A program made the translations under genes and the position numbers. DNA of 64,000 nt. Origin: Mycogone perniciosa (taxonomy: Eukaryota; Ascomycota; Sordariomycetes; Hypocreales; Hypocreaceae). This document shows, one piece after another, positions 1-11,445 of this stretch. A model generated the notes under the pieces. That model was not told the DNA's origin, did not search any database, and was given only the letters and a program-made list of their open reading frames with translations. Each line of letters opens with the position of its first letter. The stretch's first letter is position 1. The stretch lies in assembly GCA_025331125.1 (NCBI GenBank), contig JAOALB010000001.1, positions 310,001 to 374,000 on the forward strand, read 5' to 3'.

Positions 1-953
1 AAGCCATTGACATGTGCTTCTGCCCTATCCCATTGTCCCGTCTCCCCGACTCCCTGTCGTCTCTCCTCTGCCACAGGCGCCTATAATAATTAATAGTCGC
101 GATCCTATTCGACACTGCATATTGCCCCCCTAATGCAGGCGTGAGAACAAAACTAGGTCTTCATCCCTAATCCGCCAATGGAACTTGGCAAACATTCATA
201 CTCCCTCCCCTCTCTGTCGGACATTCCGGCCCGACACTCGTCTGGGGAGACGTGGTTATCCTCTCCCGATGCAATATGATGTGTTACTTTAACTCCGAGA
301 GCCGCTGTCTCGTCCCCGCGTTCCCTTTCGGTTGTAAACATGTCACGTTCTGTTCCGATCATGCAGACAAGCGGGTGCCCCAGGCTTGTCGCCTACCTTG
401 GCTCGTCCACCACCACATGTCTCGCAAGCGAATGAAAACAGACAGAGACCAGAGGCAGTAGTCAAGTACATTGGCTTATTAGTTACGAGTAGAGGGCCAC
501 ACACGTTACATCCTCTCACATTGTGGCCTAGCCCTGGTAGGGAAATGCCAAGCAGGTGCTAGAGGAGCAAGAGGAGGAGGAGGATCATGGGGCATGATGC
601 GTACAGTGCGCTGCTTGAAGTCATCGATTTTGTTGTGATTGTCCTGTACTTGGGAAAACCCCTTCTCATCTCTGAGAGGGTCTAGATCGTCTGAATACTG
701 CTGCCTGAACTGCTCCGTAGTTTCTATTCGGGGAGGTAGTATCTCCCGTACGTCGGGTATCTACGCAGCCCTCTCTCCGAGACTCTCAAGCCTGGCTGCT
801 TCCGGAGTTCTCTCTCTCCTCCTTGCGATTAATATAGAATTTCCATCTTCCAAAACGTCTACTCTCCCAACAAAGTTTGAATCAAACAACATACACACAC
901 GCTTCGGACCGCAACTACAACATCACATACCAACAGAAGCAGCAGCAACCGCG

Positions 954-998
<45 letters not shown>

Positions 999-3676
999 AG
1001 ATCTCGGAACCCACCCTGGCGCCGCTGCATGGAACGACAACACTGCCGGCAGTTCCTCAGCTAAACTAGGAGCAACCCTCCAAGGGAGAGGAAAAAATGT
1101 TTGTGCGTATGGTGGTGCAGAGATTGAGTGAATTGTAGAGCGTTGTTGGCTCCCTCTTTAGCCCCCCAACAGCTTTTGCGGACGAAGAAACGGATCCTTT
1201 CCTCCTTGGTGTTGTTGGTTGAGCAACAAGCCATTCCATTTTTTCCCTCCCCCCCTAGCTCAGCAGCAAACACACACCTTTGTCCACCACCCCATCCATG
1301 GCGACTGGCCCGAAGCTGCCCTGGGCTCTTTTGTCGACGGATCAGTGGCCTCGCGTTCTGTCCACTACAATTCAAGGAGAGCAACGAGACAAGAATAGCA
1401 CATGATGGGCTCCGCTGGGGCCGCAGGGCGTCCGGGCCTCCTCTGGGCTTCTGAGGCGGAAGAGCGACGAAGTCACAGCCGACACGGGGATGACTGACAA
1501 CCGACGATCTGATTGGCAATTGATCGTTCTCGGCTTCAATGTTCGTAAGCTACCTGCCTAGACCCAAGCCCCGAGCACCCTTTGCCCTCTGCTTCTGGCC
1601 TCTCATCGTCTGGTCCTAACGCAGGAACGAGCAAAGGCATCGCCTCGTCGAGGCGGATTTTCCAGTCCCATATTTTGAAAAAAAAGGACCGACCAAGTCT
1701 GCCCTTCTTATAAATCGATCGTTCAAACGCGCCACAGTCTATCTGGTGCCTGCGTCGACCGTTTCGGCGACCCAGGGGCGGGCCATCTTTCGCGGCCAAG
1801 TGCGCAATGCCACAACACAGCCAGCAATAGGCCCACGAATAATATTCTTGATCGGGGAGTTGATGGGAAAGGCAGTGAACACAGGCACCTGTGCAAAAGA
1901 ACAAGAGGGGGGAGAGGGGGTCTTGTTGGCGGCTCTATCCGCTGTCTTCCCGTCTCTCCTCTTCCCTCCAGGCTCTCTCCATCTTTCACTCATTGTTGGC
2001 ACAAGGACTAACACTTCCTGCTGTGGATTAGAAGCTCATCGACGCAACACAGACACCAACGGCGAAGAGAGAAGATCAGAGCACGAGATACATACATATC
2101 ATAAAAGACATAAAGTTGTTGGTTCGTTGGCGTTGGGGAATCATGTGGGCTCTACAAGAAAGAAAAATCCACCCGAAACGGGTTCCTGCTGCTGCTCGAA
2201 CGGGAGAATCAAGATTGTTACCGCTGCGCAGCCGCTGCCTGTTTGCTCGTTTACAAGAAGGTGGCAAAAGTCAGACTTGCTTGTTGCCTGCTTCTCTTTC
2301 ATCATTGTCTATCCTCCTCGTCGGCATTTTGGCTATCATGGCTTGTGATTTGCTTCCAAACGCGTAACCAAATCTCTCTCGCTCTCTCTGCCTAGTATTT
2401 TCTGCCTAAATATCATACATCCAACGTCATCCAGAGCCAGAGTGAAGGAATTCATTTTTTCGAAAGCACCATATCCACGTTGCCAGATTTCTCGAAACGA
2501 CCCAGCGAACAAACGAGTTTTCAATATCAACTATTCCAACAACGACAGGATTTTATTGCGTTCCAAATCTCCTCGGAGTATTTGGAAACTCACAGTTCTC
2601 AGGGTAAAGCCAATCATCCTCCTCCTGCTCAGCCTCCAGCCCCAACTCATCCCCCCTTGCCACCCTCCCAGTCCCTTAGATCACACTCCCTATATGCTCC
2701 AAGCTGAGGAAAAATCAAACAGTATCGAAACTCGAAACAAAAAGTAGGCACAAGCCTTGAGCGCCGTCGAATCGTCCTAGTCCTTGAGCCCGGAGGCCGC
2801 GACTTGTTCCACCGAGCTGCGTAGCGAAATAGCAGAAGACAGACAGCCCATTCTCTCGAGAACGACATCTTCGATTATCAATTTCAACTGTCCACACGTC
2901 GATCCTAAAACTTCTCCTTTACACCGAGACTACTTGAACTGCTCGGGGATGCCTTTCTTGATCTTGGGTCCATTTGTACACCACATGGGCCTCAACGAAA
3001 GCACAAGACTATAAGGAGCCAGGATTCAGGAAGCATACATTGGTAAGGCAGAAATCAGCAGCCACATCACAGAGCGGTGATATTGAGGTAATGGCCATTA
3101 AACATTTCAGTTTATTCATTAAGCTGCCTACTGTTTGTAACCACTGTCCTAACCTTTTTCCGGTGTTTACGAAAGCAAAGACAACCATGACCCCAAACAA
3201 GTGTTGCGAAATCCTCAACGATCTACAAGAAGTAGAAGATGAAATGAAACACAAAAAAAGTAAGCAAACATTCCTATAACCTCGCGAAATAAATCCTGTG
3301 AAATACCCTGGCGTAACCTTCATAAGCGATATATCCACATGGTAATTTGAGCCCGCGAACAATGCTATAGAAAATATGGTAGTAGCGTCACTCTGGTATA
3401 ACAACTCACTGACAATATCCCTTCTCACTACGGGAAAAGAGGACCATCCCTTGATCCCGATTTTTTTTCATCATCTTCCTGTTCTTCGCATCGGTCGGTC
3501 CCGGGCTCCGCATTGGGCTGTATGTAGCATTACCAAGGTTTTTCATCTCGTCTTTCCGCAATTTCGCGTTGCCACATTAAAGCTCAAAAGACCCCTTGGT
3601 AGGAGAGAGAACTGAGCTGAAACTCGTCTACTTCGTATTCGAAGTTACTATCCCCAAAGAATCCGTCTTGTGCATC
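1..3676. other. Gene-poor stretch, no convincing coding gene
   Basis: No open frame here shows a recognisable domain. The stretch is rich in pyrimidine tracts, the strongest being a TC dinucleotide run at 959-995. Such tracts are typical of fungal promoters and leaders, so part of it may be regulatory DNA or an untranslated region of a gene outside the window. One small frame starting at the ATG at 3188 reads like an acidic helix and ends at a good donor (GTAAGC, 3261); it is discussed as a finding. I see no tRNA or transposon. Confidence 0.5.
959..995. repeat. (TC)n microsatellite
   Basis: About 18 uninterrupted TC units, followed directly by TTGTAG, so the tract resembles a polypyrimidine stretch before a 3-prime splice site on the + strand. 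No coding exon follows that I can support. Confidence 0.9.
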
Positions 3677-6147
3677 CTATGCACCTTCAAGCGGAGGTAC
3701 AAACGAATAGTTGAAGTCGACCAGGCCGTCCAACATCCAATTCTGGGGGTCGAAAAAGTCATAGTTCGTATCGCCGTAATTCATACTTCCTATCATGCTG
3801 TTGGGTGCGGACGGAGGGGCCGACATGCCTGAGGCGCCTGGCGTTAGTGCACCGTTCGCGGTCAGCATGTTGTTGGACGTGGGGAGATTGTGTGATGGCA
3901 TCAACGTGCTGTCAAGTTGTGATGACGTGGCTGAGGACTCATTTGCTGAGTCTGGATTTGTTGGTTGCTTCAGGGCCGCTGAATTGCACGTGTTAGTATT
4001 AGAACAGTCCCCATTCAAAAGACGAGAATGGGATTGATGTAGGGTAAGAAATGATGAATCACTTACTCTCAAGCGAGCCTCTTCCTAGGGACTGATACTC
4101 CTCTCTCCATCGCCATACCGAATCAAAGACGAGACTCATGCTATGACGACAACGTACTTTAAGCTGCAAACTATCATCAACCTGAATTGGTGATTCGTCA
4201 TCGTAGCTCTTGTGAGCATTTTCCAAGCGAGCACCGTTCCACATCTGTACCATTAGCTCAGCCAAACGCCACTGCAAATCGTTGGATACCACGCTAGTAG
4301 CGCGGATAGCATGAACAGAGCGGTGGAAGAGACTCCGGCCTCGTTGAAAGTCAATCGTCTTTGCAAAGAAGGACCTCATCAGCTTGAGCATGGTGAAAGT
4401 AGCTGCTACGAGCATCTGCTGGACATAGTTGGTGGCATAGAGCAGAACAGTGCCCCCGATGTTATCACGAGGTGACGTTGCCTTGTCCACCTCTAGAACA
4501 TCATCCAGGAAACTGGTTGTGGCTCGCCAAAGACCCATCAGGTCATCCAGGTAGCCCGGTGTCTTGCTGGAATCGAAGAAGCCCGCTAGCCTCATGTGGA
4601 TAGCAGCAGCGCGCAAATGAATGTTCACAATTGGACCGAGCTGCTGAGACATGACGGAGGCATACAGCTCAGAGTACTCCCGGCGGTAGACCCTCATCAG
4701 CATGGCGCGATGCTCGTCACCAGCAACTCCTCTGGGATCGCTGGCGTTACTATACATTTCCTTGGAAACCTTGTCGCAAAATCGTTCTATTTGGAGTCGG
4801 GCTTCCAGCTCGCCAGAGAGATGCAAGGCAGGATCATCGCCAGGCCTTAGGGCCAGCGTCCAGTCGTAGAGCGATGACGCTGGCTGACCATAGCCCGTGC
4901 CGATATTCTGAGCGACAATGTTACAGACAGCCCATGTGGTGACGCGGTCTGCCAGTTGTTCCTTGTTCAGCTCGACAGACGTCCTGGAGAAGTCTTGAAT
5001 GTGGTGGGGGCGGTGCAAGCCAATTCCTGTGGCGGTCTTCATCATGACGCCACACAGAATATGAGTAGGGTCTGACGACGTCGTGCTTGTGGGCAACGGC
5101 CAGGCACACAATAAGCACATGGCCTTGACAACGTAGTAGTTGCTAGGCACCTCGCCAATGGTAGTCCACAGAAATCTGGTTAAAGGTCCGGAGAGGTTGG
5201 AGATGAGATTGGGGCAGCTGGCAGGACTGAAGCGACGGGCAGCAACGGCGATGATGGACCAGAAGAGCAAAGGATGTTGTTGGTGGTACTGATCCGGCGA
5301 CTGTTGAGGGTTGAGAAAGGGGAGGAAGGGATGATAGAAGGCGAAGAACTCGTTGAATAGGTGAGTAACAGCGTCATCTGTCAATTGCACTCCCTCCAAC
5401 TCATGCGAGAAGCGCGGCATATTGTAGGAGCCTCCCCTCTTAAGATGCAGCAGTGAGGAAACAGCCTCATCAGAGCCCATCAAGGAAGGGTTTCGCGTAT
5501 GACCGTACGTCGCGGTGCTCTGGGCGATGGGCGAGTTGAGACTCTCGTCCTCCTCCAGGATGAAGCCCTGGGCCTGGGCTCTCGATATGTTGCGGCGCAG
5601 ACGCTCAATCTCCTTTTCCATCTCGGCGTGCTTGGAGCGCTTGCCAATGCGCTTGAAGTTGGACTCGATCTTGCACTCGAGCTTCAGACGGTTGCAGCGC
5701 GAACAGCTCTGGAAGGGTTCCTGGACGACATTACACCGCAACTTGTGCAGTTGGATCACGCATCAGCAAACTGGATTGCCGGCAGACAATGCCTCTTGCG
5801 GACAGGCAGACAGACAGACAAAGGCGGACAATTGAGCTCGCCATGGCATGGCGGGGGGGTGTTTAGAAGTTGGAGGTTGAGGGGAGGAGGGGTCGACTAC
5901 TCACTTTTTGCTGGCGACACTCGTTGCAGGCTCGTTTGACGCCTGGCTGGCGTTTTTTGTCGTGCTCGCCGCCGTGATCGTGGTCACCGTGGTCGTCCTC
6001 GTTGGCGCTGCCAGGACTGCTTTCAAGCCCAACCATGCCGCTGCTGCGTTTGCGCTTTGGCATGCCATTGTTGCCGTGGCGCGAGCTGGCCGGGCTGGTC
6101 GGGCTCATCGAAACAGCCCCGCGGACGACACCTGGCGAGCCATCCAT
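3677..6147 (-). CDS. Zn(II)2Cys6 fungal transcription factor
   Basis: Predicted nuclear DNA-binding regulator of 739 residues. Exons are 6147-5905, 5741-4067 and 3978-3677 (2220 nt in total). The first in-frame ATG is 6147; the longer open frame to 6324 opens only with TTG. A basic, Asp/His-rich N-terminus leads to a zinc cluster with cysteines at 74, 77, 84, 94, 97 and 104 (CX2CX6CX9CX2CX6C), followed by a basic linker and a short coiled coil (about 105-135). Intron 1 interrupts the cluster exactly between Lys81 and Leu82 and ends in AAG. The central region, about 190-560, looks like the fungal-specific TF regulatory domain. The C-terminus is Ser/Asn/Pro-rich and acidic-aromatic, as in an activation domain. 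The linker after the cluster resembles proteins annotated as War1/PrtT-like, but this subgroup is only a suggestion and no target genes can be inferred. Confidence 0.88.
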
Positions 6148-6353
6148 GCCTGTCTGTCTCGGGGGCGGCGATCTCAAGCGACGGGACGGACAGCACTTGA
6201 GCACTGGCCTTGATGCCTCCGGGCGCGAGGCAAGGCGTAGCGCAGTCGACGTTTGAGGACGCTGCGCAAGGCGACAGGGCGGTGCGGAGCGGGAGGAGGA
6301 CGTGGGAATTGGTGCACGCCTCAACTCAAATCGGCGTGGGAAGCGAAGCGAGG

Positions 6354-6377
6354 CTGGCGACTGGCGACTGGCGACTG
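6354..6377. repeat. CTGGCGA 7-mer tandem repeat
   Basis: Three perfect adjacent copies of CTGGCGA plus a partial fourth, in the probable leader of the transcription factor gene. Confidence 0.8.
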
Positions 6378-9067
6378 GTCACTGCGCAAGGCTACGAGTA
6401 CGGCTAACGCCTCCCGGCTCGAGAGGAAAAGGCTGATCTGATAGATGTACGAGTATAGTGATGCTGATGCTAATGCTGGCGGGCGATGAGAAAGCGAACG
6501 CGTGTCCAAGGCCGAATGCGGAGAAAGATGACCGACCGAAGCGACGATGCAGAGTCTAGGATGGATGTTTTTTTTTTCGATGGTGGAGCGGACGCTGGAG
6601 CTGGAGGGAAAAGAACCGAACCGAACCACCAGCTGCTGCTGCAACCACAAGTTTCGGCCACGACCACAACTACACACATACAAACGCCTTCTGAATGTAC
6701 TCCGTCCGCTATGAAGGTGTGTATATGTCGAGTGCTGGTAGTGGTATAGCAGCACCACCACCACCAACCACCTCCAGTTAATGGCTTTTTTTTTCTTTTT
6801 TTCTTTTTTTTCCCTTTTAATTCCCCTTCTCGTGCAGTTTGCCGCGACCCCACAGCACCGGTGTATGGATTGTGCCAATGGCTGCCAGGCGAAATCTCCA
6901 TGACTGGCTCCGGCCGTTACACCACGAGCCGGGGCGGAAGAGTGATGCGTGAAGGAGCAGACGCTTTGGAGACTCTGGCGGTCATGGTGGGGGCTGTCGG
7001 CGCTGATTGGCCACACCGCGCATGGCAGGTCACGTGAAGCCGCTGGGAAGGCCAGAAAAGATGGGGGCGCCTGCTCCTGATTGGCTCACTAGACATTGGG
7101 TGTGCACTCCATCAAGGCGCGCCTTGGAAGACGACATATTAACTCATTACTAATTGGGGCCGTCCGTCGCATGAAAAACTTGCGGTGTTGCCAACAATGG
7201 CTAGTAGTACTGCCTACTGGGTACTAGGCAGTGAAGTGCATGCATATTTTTCAAGCTGTCGATGCTCATGTCCAATTGAATGCCCCATTTGCCTGCAGAA
7301 AAGACTGGGCCCCTCTCCAATTGGCTTCCATTAGCTAAGCAAATCAGAAGCGAGCTAATTATCATCAATTGTTATGCATGGAAACACAATCGCGGACACC
7401 GCCTTAGACATACATACACATGCCATTCATTGTGTTGCGAGACAAGAAGCCGATGGCCAATCGGAATCACTAATCAATTTGCATTGGAGCGCCAAGCCGC
7501 CAGGGCGCAACATCAACAAGCTCGTATAGTGTCTATCGATACGGCGTACTTGACCTGCTCAACTCGGGCCACTCGAATATTACCTACTAATAGTACTCCG
7601 TAACTCCGGAGTAGTAGTATTAGTACAGAGTAGTAGTATTAACATACGGAGTAGTCTTAATACTAACCAGCTAAGGAGATATAAAAAGGCAACTACAGAG
7701 TACATTTCTTTAAAGCCATTCATCATATTCGCAATTCGACTCCGATACCGCCAACAAAAGCAGCGGAAGCCACAGACTAAAATTGAATGCCGTGCTACCG
7801 ATTCCCATTGGAGAGATTCCAAACCCAACCATTGCCAATGCAGCCAAGTCGAGCCACAACCTCGCTGGCAGTGAGTAATATTACTCCGTCCGTATACGAT
7901 GATAATCAATAGCGGAGTATCTCAAGCGATGATATAGCCGAGTCGTAATATAGCCTATTAATAGTTGGGTGCTACGCATGCCGATCCTGCAGGTGTGAGT
8001 CAGCCCGAAAGGTCAGCAGATAGATGAAATGTGCTCCGATGCTCGTTCAGAGAAAGCATTGTATCGCATCCCACACAGTATCAAGCAAGTCATGGCCAAT
8101 GTCAACAAACCGACCCAGCAACCTGTCAAAAGAGTGCTGAAGCCTCCTCCGACACCGCAGAGCCACCTGCATTGCCTCTCGGGAAAATCGGAGGTCCAGT
8201 TTATGCTGCCGGCATCTCTTCCCGAACCTAGTGAGTTCAGTCAACTACCATTATATATTTACAGAGTACGGAGTACTCGTAGCAGTGGTACATGTTGCAT
8301 ACAGCTCATCACCACCCCCTGGCCAGAAATCATGCGTGTCAACACCACATCGGTAGTTCAGCCGTTCTTGGACCCGAATGCCCTGGACCAATGGAAATGA
8401 GCCCGACAATGGCATACGAGGATGTATTGCTTGTCATGCATGTTGGTGTTATGGAGTCTATTCTTGCATGCATCTTAGCGTGGCGAGCAGGGAGGAGGAC
8501 CTTGTTATCTACTCGTATGTATTTTCTGCTCAATGAGTAATAACACGAACAACTTAATGCTTAATATACCCTTTCATCTTACTAAAATCCATCAAGTACA
8601 TGTCCCGCTTTATTCATTAATTCATGTTGCTAAGCCTGTATTAAACTGCGAATTGCCCATCAATGAACAGAGTAGTAATCCGAGACTATGTACTACCGGG
8701 GTTGAGGTGATGAGGATCCTTCAGGATCAGATAGTCGCTCAACATGTCATATCGCTGCAAGGGGAACCTGTCAAAGTCAGGTGACAATCTTGTTTACGCA
8801 CTTAGTAATCGATGATTTGCAAATGGTGATAGGATCATTCGCAGGTCGACATGAAACCCTCAAGCTTTCTCACATGCCGTTCTCAAAGCCGGCTTGGCTT
8901 CATCGGCGATATGGCCGCTGTATGTACGGAGTAGTAGCAGCGCTATGCGGTTTAACCCCCGCACACAGGGTCACGTCCTCTCAAACCAAAGCACCACGAA
9001 ACGCCAGCTTTTCAATATGCCGACTTGTTAACTCCGAAACGTCGATTTAAATATATCCAGTGAGTGG

Positions 9068-9074
9068 TATAAAA
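9068..9074 (+). promoter_or_regulatory. TATA box of the aldehyde dehydrogenase gene
   Basis: TATAAAA lies 83-89 bp before the ATG at 9157, a usual distance for a fungal gene with a short leader. Pyrimidine-rich DNA between the two fits a start-site region. Confidence 0.55.
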
Positions 9075-9156
9075 CAAGTCGGATTGTGTCTTTATCCTGT
9101 TCCACCTTCTCACAATCTTCTACTACCTTGCCGTCTGAACATAAAGCCACCCAAAT

Positions 9157-10646
9157 ATGGCCGCAACACCTGAAGTTGTGCCGTTCATCATCAATGGCGC
9201 CGACTACCACCCTGAGAAGTCCTTTGATGTGACCTCTCCAAGAACTGGACATGTTATTCATCGATTCGGCTCAGCCTCTGTCGCTGATGCCACTGCCGCT
9301 GTTGACGCTGCTGCCGAGGCCTTCACGACATGGAAAAGAACCACTCCCGCTCAACGACGTGATATATTTCTCAAGGCCGCGAGCATCTTCGATCAGAGGC
9401 GCGATGAGCTTATCCAGTGCATGGCAAATGAAACAGGGGCCGCACTACCATGGGCAACCTTGAACGTGAATTTTGCAATCGACATGATCAAGGACGTTGC
9501 TGGACGCATTTCCGCCTTGGAGGGATCATTCCCAGCCTTGAGGGATCCGAATACCAGTGGCATCATCGTCAAGGAGCCATATGGTGTTATCTTGGCCATT
9601 GCTCCATGGTAAATACCCCTTCTTTTTTTGCTTTCTGGTCACATGCGCTCATGCAATACATCAGGAACGCTCCGTATATCCTAGGCACTCGATCCGTCAT
9701 CTTTCCCGTTGCAGCTGGAAACACCGTCGTCTTGAAAGCTTCAGAAGCTTCACCACGGACTCATCGGGCCATCGTAGACGCCTTCCGTGAGGCAGGACTC
9801 CCCAAAGGCGTCATGAACGTCATCGCCCATGAGCCTGCCGCTGCCGCAGAAGTAACCGCCGCCCTGATCGCCAACCCACTCGTCAAGAAGATCAACTTCA
9901 CCGGCAGCACAAACGTCGGGCGCGTCATCGGAAGACTGGCTGGTGAGCAGCTGAAGCCTGTAGTTCAGGGGCTAGGCGGCAAAGCACCCGCCATCGTGTG
10001 GGAAGATGCAAACTTGGACCTTGCGGCGCACCAGTGCGCTTTCGGGGCGTTTGAGAACTTTGGCCAGGTGTGCATGTGCACAGAGAGGATCATTGTTCAC
10101 AAGAACGTCAAGGCCGAGTTCCAGGAGAAGCTCAAGGCGGCCATCGAGACTCTCTACCCTGCGAGCGAAGATGCTCCGGTTTTGATCAATGAAGCGGCAG
10201 TCAAGAGGAACAAGGCCTTGGTTAAGGATGCCACAGCCAAGGGCGCATCGGTGATACACGGAGATATTCATGCCCAAGAATCTACAGGCACCAGACTCCG
10301 TCCCGTCGTTCTAGACAACGTAACCCCGGAGATGGACATTTACAAAACGGAATCATTTGGACCAACAGCGTCGCTCTACGAAGTCGAGACGGAGGAAGAG
10401 GCCCTTCGCATCGCCAATGACACCGAGTATGGCCTCTCATCAGCAGTCTTCACAGAGGACTTACGGAGGGGCCTGCGGTTCGCGCGGGAGATTGAGACTG
10501 GAGCTGTTCACATCAATAGCAAGACGGTACATGATGAGACAGCCTTGCCCCATGGCGGAGCCAAGTTGAGTGGATATGGACGCTTCAACTCATCAGCTGG
10601 GCTTGAGGAATGGGTAAGGATAAAGAGCATCACTTTTTTGCACTGA
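9157..10646 (+). CDS. NAD(P)-dependent aldehyde dehydrogenase family protein, general-base Glu missing
   Basis: Exons 9157-9608 and 9665-10646 give 477 residues, normal for the family; the 56 bp intron restores PWNAP. The family oxidises aldehydes to acids, and the closest look is the salicylaldehyde/vanillin dehydrogenase type. Visible features are the PWN oxyanion-hole Asn (152), the cofactor motif FTGSTNVGR, the catalytic loop GQVC with Cys287, and a SFGP motif near the C-terminus. The conserved ELGGK motif reads GLGGK: codon 253 (9969-9971) is GGG where Glu is expected, exactly 34 residues before the catalytic Cys as in ALDH2 (Glu268/Cys302). One base change, GAG to GGG, would explain it. 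The rest of the frame is intact, so this is either an enzyme with altered deacylation, a non-dehydrogenase role, or an assembly error. No targeting sequence is seen, so it is probably cytosolic. Confidence 0.93.
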
Positions 10647-11445
10647 TAGCTGGTTGTCAGAATCACTTCCAAATGAAAATCCAACGAACAATCATCTCCT
10701 CATTGTGATTCCCATCAACTCTCATGGAACTCAGTCAAGGGTCACAACATGTAATATATTCGCCATCCGCCCCGAGCCAGATCTGCATGTCTCAAAGTCT
10801 TTCCGGGTTTCATCTGCAAGCAACAAGGTTTCACTCCTCCCGCTCCCGAGTTTCCGTGTAACTCAATCAGCCTTCATGCAACACCCACCCGGTCAGGCAA
10901 AGCCTACGTCGTATAACATTTCCACGCTTCTCCCAAGTCAAAGCAAGAAATCTACTTCGTATATGATTGGAGACATACTCTGTACTCATGCAAGAAACCC
11001 CTATCAGGATCTGGCGGAGATAGCCATCGATGTTATCGCATGGGAATCCTGATTCCCATGCATACAATATCTCGACTGGCGGTAACCATACTATAAAGAG
11101 GAGCAGGGCTCTGGGTCATGAGAATCTTTTATACGTAACTATCAGGATTGCGAACAAACGAGGTATCTAATGCTATATAGGTCTCAACATCAACTTTCTA
11201 AAGGGGTATCGGTGTGCTTGAACAACAGCAATGCGAAGAAAAGAAAAAGAAAAAAGAACCGCACTCTATCCATGCAACAGTGCGCCAGGGAAATGCCAGA
11301 AAACAGGAGACCTCCACATCCCCTCGACATATCTCCTCCCGTAACGCCCATCGTTATTAATGCCCTCCCTCTCATCATCATTGCATCTCGCGTATGTAGG
11401 GAAATGACACAGATTGTGATCGTTGAAAAATTCCTCGTCCCTTCC
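10647..11445. other. Convergent intergenic spacer
   Basis: Lies between the 3-prime ends of the aldehyde dehydrogenase and the membrane protein gene. It holds only short open frames without recognisable features; 3-prime untranslated regions are expected at both edges. Confidence 0.6.

Larger units (their letters stand above)
6148..9156. other. Divergent promoter region, TF (-) / aldehyde dehydrogenase (+)
   Basis: About 6150-6900 is GC-rich, then contains poly-T and trinucleotide tracts, and is probably the leader and promoter of the transcription factor. It includes a CTGGCGA tandem repeat at 6354-6377 and a CACGTG palindrome at 7031-7036. From 7130 to 9060 the DNA becomes AT-richer and carries TACTCCGTA/ACGGAGTA motifs, for example 7594-7605, 8266-8276 and about 8925. 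No gene is supported. Confidence 0.55.

Noticed and set aside
6321..7016. A 231-codon frame upstream of the transcription factor, minus strand
   Set aside because: It is low-complexity (Trp/Val/Lys runs from simple repeats), opens with a non-ATG codon and fits leader or promoter DNA.
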